In this document: positions 6,328 to 8,975 of the stretch, piece by piece
How positions within the stretch are numbered: position 1 is the stretch's first letter
Layout: each line of letters opens with the position of its first letter
Assembly (NCBI GenBank): GCA_944359595.1
Contig: CALVSV010000116.1
Location: 1-8,975 of the forward strand
DNA: 8,975 nt
Source: an uncultured Bacilli bacterium
GTDB lineage: Bacteria; Bacillota_I; Bacilli_A; RF39; UBA660
Direction of reading: 5' to 3'
The notes under the pieces: model-generated
The model's input: only the letters and a program-made list of their open reading frames with translations
Databases searched by the model: none
What the model was told of the DNA's origin: nothing
Made by a program: the position numbers and the translations under genes

Positions 6328-7104
6328 ATGGATAGCATAATAAATTTTTTATTGGATAATTATATTTGGGTTTTGATAGTAGGTTTTATAATAATAATTA
6401 TATTAGTAGGTGTTATAATTGATAGCAAGAAAAAGCAAAAGAAAATAAAAGAAATAAATGATGAAGTACATACTGATACAACACAGGCGGTACAACAAAC
6501 AGAAAATGTTAACAACGCAGTAAACACTAATACAAGTAGTGTGCAAGATATACCTAAAATGGATCAAAATATACCACAAAACAATGTGAATGTGCCTGAT
6601 AATAATGTATCACAAGTACAAGATTCTATGGTTATGAATCAAATGGTAAATAATCAACAAAATAACATTCCAGATTCAACGTTAAATACTACAACACCAC
6701 AAAACGCAACAATTACACCTAGCGAAACAATTAATAATATATCTCAACAAAATATTGAACCGACTCAAGATATAAATGTTGTTACACCACAAAATGACAG
6801 TGTAATTCCAGATTCAACAATAAATACACCAATTCAAAATGAGGTAATAACACCTAATACTAATCAACAAATAAATAACGAATTAAATAATGTTAGTCAA
6901 AATGTTGTTGATACAAATGTAGAACAAAGTACTCCAATAATAAATGAACAACCAATTATTAATGAAGAAGTACAACCTATTGTTGAACCGGTTATCAATA
7001 ATGAACCAGCACCAATAACAAATGATACTATTCAACCGACAAATACAGCTTCAGATGAAATAATTGTAGAAGAAATAAATAATAATCAAGGTAATATATC
7101 ATAA
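6328..7104 (+). CDS. Membrane-anchored Asn/Gln/Thr/Pro-rich low-complexity protein
   Basis: A 258-aa protein of unknown function. An acidic short N-terminus precedes one strongly hydrophobic helix (about 13-32), then a Lys cluster (DSKKKQKKIK). By the positive-inside rule the long C-terminal part is cytoplasmic. Residues 45-258 are low-complexity, rich in Asn, Gln, Thr, Val, Ile and Pro with few aromatics and no Cys, so probably disordered and prion-like in composition. Degenerate internal repeats are seen, for example IPDSTLNT/IPDSTINT and TPQN twice; at DNA level 6667-6680 equals 6805-6818. GGAGGA lies 7 nt before ATG. It is monocistronic: own promoter, and a hairpin terminator after it. 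Composition gives no family call; candidates are a membrane scaffold or an envelope tether. It could alternatively be secreted with the tail outside. Confidence 0.8.
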   Translation: MDSIINFLLDNYIWVLIVGFIIIIILVGVIIDSKKKQKKIKEINDEVHTDTTQAVQQTENVNNAVNTNTSSVQDIPKMDQNIPQNNVNVPDNNVSQVQDSMVMNQMVNNQQNNIPDSTLNTTTPQNATITPSETINNISQQNIEPTQDINVVTPQNDSVIPDSTINTPIQNEVITPNTNQQINNELNNVSQNVVDTNVEQSTPIINEQPIINEEVQPIVEPVINNEPAPITNDTIQPTNTASDEIIVEEINNNQGNIS

Positions 7105-7122
7105 TTTTAATCAATGTAACAA

Positions 7123-7160
7123 AAAAATACTTCTTACATATTAATGTAGGAGGTATTTTT
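7123..7160 (+). terminator. 17-bp hairpin, terminator with a buried Shine-Dalgarno
   Basis: Stem 7123-7139 pairs with 7144-7160 through 17 pairs including two G-U wobbles; the loop is ATTA. The A5/T5 ends make it look like an intrinsic terminator for the Asn-rich gene that ends at 7104. Its 3' strand contains AGGAGGT (7148-7154), 7 nt ahead of an ATG at 7162, so it could also gate translation of a short ORF. Confidence 0.75.
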
Positions 7161-7161
7161 A

Positions 7162-7239
7162 ATGAGGTTTTTAGATACAATTTTATCTTTGAACAAAAAA
7201 ACGATACAAACTTTTTTTCGTGTTTATGTTGACTTCTAA
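7162..7239 (+). CDS. Possible 25-codon ORF with strong ribosome site
   Basis: ATG 7162 to TAA 7239 encodes 25 residues (MRFLDTILSL, a KK, then TIQTFFRVYVDF), amphipathic and basic. AGGAGGT lies 7 nt upstream, ideal spacing, but it is within the 3' strand of a 17-bp hairpin. The stop overlaps the -35 of the next promoter. It may be a leader peptide, a small membrane-active peptide or chance. No family is recognised. Confidence 0.25.
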   Translation: MRFLDTILSLNKKTIQTFFRVYVDF

Positions 7240-7257
7240 TATTTAATAAAGTATAAT
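7229..7257 (+). promoter_or_regulatory. Strong sigma-A promoter of the AAA/nuclease gene
   Basis: TTGACT at 7229-7234, exactly 17 bp, and TATAAT at 7252-7257. This is the closest to consensus in the window. The transcript would begin near 7264, giving a leader of about 24 nt. Confidence 0.88.
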
Positions 7258-7287
7258 TATATTAGTTAGTTAATAGGAGGGATTTTT

Positions 7288-8856
7288 ATGGGAATATATT
7301 TAAATCCAGGAAATGATGGCTTTAGAAAAATAATTAATTCACAAATATATGTAGATAAAACAAGATTGATTGAATATACAAATAATGTGGTTGATACAGA
7401 ACAATCATATATATGTATATCAAGACCTAGAAGATTTGGAAAAACGTTTACCGCAAAAATGTTAGTTGCATATTATGATCGTAGTGCTAACTCAGATGAG
7501 TTATTTAAAGATTTTAATATATCAAAAGTTAAATCATATAAAAAACATTTAAATAAATATAATGTTATTAATTTAAATATACAAACTTTTTTAAGTAGGG
7601 TAGATGATAAAAATAATGTTATCAACTATTTACAAGAGAAAGTAATAGAAGAATTAAAAGAACAATATTCTAATATTATAAATGACAATATAAATATATT
7701 AGGAGAAGCGTTTGATAAAATTTATAGTAAAGAGCAAAAGAAATTTATATTTGTAGTTGATGAATGGGACTGTATATTAAGAGAAAATAGAAATAATATA
7801 GAACTACAAAATAAGTATTTAGATTTTTTAAGAGATTTATTTAAAGATAAAAACTATGTAGGACTTGTGTATATGACTGGGATACTTCCAATAAAAAAAT
7901 ATGGTACTCATTCAGCACTTAATATGTTTGATGAGTTTTCAATGATAAGAATGAGAGAATTATCTGAATATACAGGATTTACTGTAGATGAAGTCAAAAG
8001 TTTATGTAAATACTACAGGGTAGACTTTAACGAAATGAGTAGGTGGTACGATGGGTATATAGTAGGTGATTATCATATATATAATCCTAAGTCAGTAGTT
8101 GATTCATTAAGGAGTAAAGTATTTGACTCATATTGGACAAGTACAGAAACATTTGAAGCGTTAAAAATATATATCGAAATGGATTATGATGGACTTAAGA
8201 GTGCGATAACTGAAATTATTGCAGGTAATAGAGTAGTGATAGATGTTGGAAGTTTTCAAAATGATATGATAACATTTAATAGTCGCGATGACATACTAAC
8301 ACTTTTAGTACATTTGGGATATTTAGGATATGATATAGATACAAAAGAAGTATTTATACCAAATGAAGAAGTTAAGGCTGAATTTATACGCGCAATAAAA
8401 AATAGTGGATGGAATGAAGTAATGAATGCGATAAATAAATCAAAGAAGTTACTTGATTTTACAATAATGATGAGAAGCGATTATGTAAGTGAGAGTATAG
8501 ATGAAATACATATGGAAAACACATCAATACTAAACTATAATGATGAAAATAGTTTAGCTTGTGTTATAAATTTAGCGTATTACTCGGCAAAAGACTACTA
8601 TGACATATATAGAGAAATGCCTGGAGGGTATGGTTTTGCAGACATAGTATTTATACCAAGGAAAAAAGTTGATATGCCGGCCCTTGTTATAGAACTTAAA
8701 TACGATAAAAATGCGCTTACCGCACTAGATCAAATAAAATCAAAAAAATATACAGAAAGTTTAAAATCATATAAAGGAGAAATATTACTAGTTGGAATTA
8801 ACTATAATAAACAAACTAAAAAACATGAATGTATTATTGAAAAAATTAAAAAGTAA
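7288..8856 (+). CDS. AAA-ATPase-like / PD-(D/E)XK nuclease family protein
   Basis: A 522-aa member of the two-domain family common in gut anaerobes (AAA-ATPase-like, PF09820 type, with a C-terminal PD-(D/E)XK nuclease domain, PF08011 type). The N-terminal signature YVDKTRLIEY leads to a Walker A-like SRPRRFGKT (45-53, K52) and Walker B FIFVVDEWD (D158, E159). The C-terminal nuclease motif is intact: D452 in FADIVF, E469 and K471 in VIELK, and Q482 in ALDQIKSKKY. The catalytic set suggests an active DNase, but the biological role of the family is not established; links to mobile elements or defence have been suggested. GGAGG is 7 nt before ATG 7288. The gene is full length, monocistronic and under a strong promoter. 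No clear terminator follows. Such genes often occur as many paralogues per genome. Confidence 0.9.
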   Translation: MGIYLNPGNDGFRKIINSQIYVDKTRLIEYTNNVVDTEQSYICISRPRRFGKTFTAKMLVAYYDRSANSDELFKDFNISKVKSYKKHLNKYNVINLNIQTFLSRVDDKNNVINYLQEKVIEELKEQYSNIINDNINILGEAFDKIYSKEQKKFIFVVDEWDCILRENRNNIELQNKYLDFLRDLFKDKNYVGLVYMTGILPIKKYGTHSALNMFDEFSMIRMRELSEYTGFTVDEVKSLCKYYRVDFNEMSRWYDGYIVGDYHIYNPKSVVDSLRSKVFDSYWTSTETFEALKIYIEMDYDGLKSAITEIIAGNRVVIDVGSFQNDMITFNSRDDILTLLVHLGYLGYDIDTKEVFIPNEEVKAEFIRAIKNSGWNEVMNAINKSKKLLDFTIMMRSDYVSESIDEIHMENTSILNYNDENSLACVINLAYYSAKDYYDIYREMPGGYGFADIVFIPRKKVDMPALVIELKYDKNALTALDQIKSKKYTESLKSYKGEILLVGINYNKQTKKHECIIEKIKK

Positions 8857-8919
8857 TTTAAAATTAAAAATATTTTATTCTTGACCGCTAACAGTTATTC
8901 AATAATATGTATATTTATA

Positions 8920-8948
8920 TTGATTTATAATTACTAATGTGTTATAGT
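8920..8948 (+). promoter_or_regulatory. Promoter facing out of the window
   Basis: TTGATT at 8920-8925, a 17-bp spacer and an extended -10 TGTTATAGT (hexamer 8943-8948). It probably serves a gene starting just beyond the right edge. Confidence 0.6.
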
Positions 8949-8975
8949 CTAATTGTAAATTTATTTATAAATATA

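Noticed and set aside
6667..6850. Repeats in the Asn-rich gene as a possible CRISPR or tandem array
   Set aside because: The repeats are short, degenerate, in frame and coding; spacing is irregular (138 and 90 nt).
8857..8919. Possible terminator after the AAA/nuclease gene
   Set aside because: The region is A/T-rich with no stem of useful length followed by a T run. A TTGACC at 8881 has only a 16-bp spacer to TAATAT and was also not called as a promoter.

Overview
The window is very AT-rich, uses strong sigma-A-type promoters (TTGACT or TTTACA, 17 bp, often TGnTATAAT) and purine-rich Shine-Dalgarno sites, and carries the gene order spoIVFB-like / rplU / prp (ysxB) / rpmA. All ten main genes end in TAA, Trp is TGG, and two genes start with TTG. 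This points to a low-GC Bacillota lineage of the Bacilli type, perhaps a reduced-genome gut group. That placement is inference from order, composition and protein style. Nothing indicates a UGA=Trp code.

Region 1 (1-1740) is a mobile-element zone. An IS110-family DEDD/serine transposase lies on the minus strand (224-1414). It is enclosed by two inverted arms of 126 bp with a single mismatch (1-126 and 1549-1674); the left arm runs to the window edge and may be longer. IS110 elements do not normally carry long terminal inverted repeats, so the likeliest reading is an element that landed in the centre of a long palindrome. The transposase 5' leader is the expected place for an IS110 bridge RNA, and it contains 8 nt identical to the innermost part of the arms.

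Region 2 (1741-2630) holds two small envelope genes with separate promoters: a single-pass protein with an extracellular cadherin-like beta-sandwich domain, and a two-helix protein resembling type IV secretion pilins. It closes with a clear terminator.

Region 3 (2628-6180) is the housekeeping core. It starts with an RNase J paralogue whose metal-binding residues are partly lost (RNase J2-like), followed 32 bp later by an M50 site-2 protease resembling SpoIVFB. An extended -10 promoter overlapping the end of that gene then drives a structured L21 leader, ribosomal protein L21, the cysteine protease Prp, and L27 with the N-terminal extension that Prp removes. A hairpin terminator ends the unit.

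Region 4 (6180-8975) has a membrane-anchored Asn/Gln/Thr/Pro-rich low-complexity protein ending at a 17-bp hairpin. A possible 25-codon ORF follows, whose Shine-Dalgarno is buried in that hairpin. Then comes a 522-aa protein of the AAA-ATPase-like / PD-(D/E)XK nuclease family with its own strong promoter. The last 119 bp hold a promoter facing out of the window.

I see no tRNA, rRNA, CRISPR array or obvious defence island. The most notable items are the IS110 element inside a long palindrome, the degenerate RNase J, and the orphan pilin-like gene.
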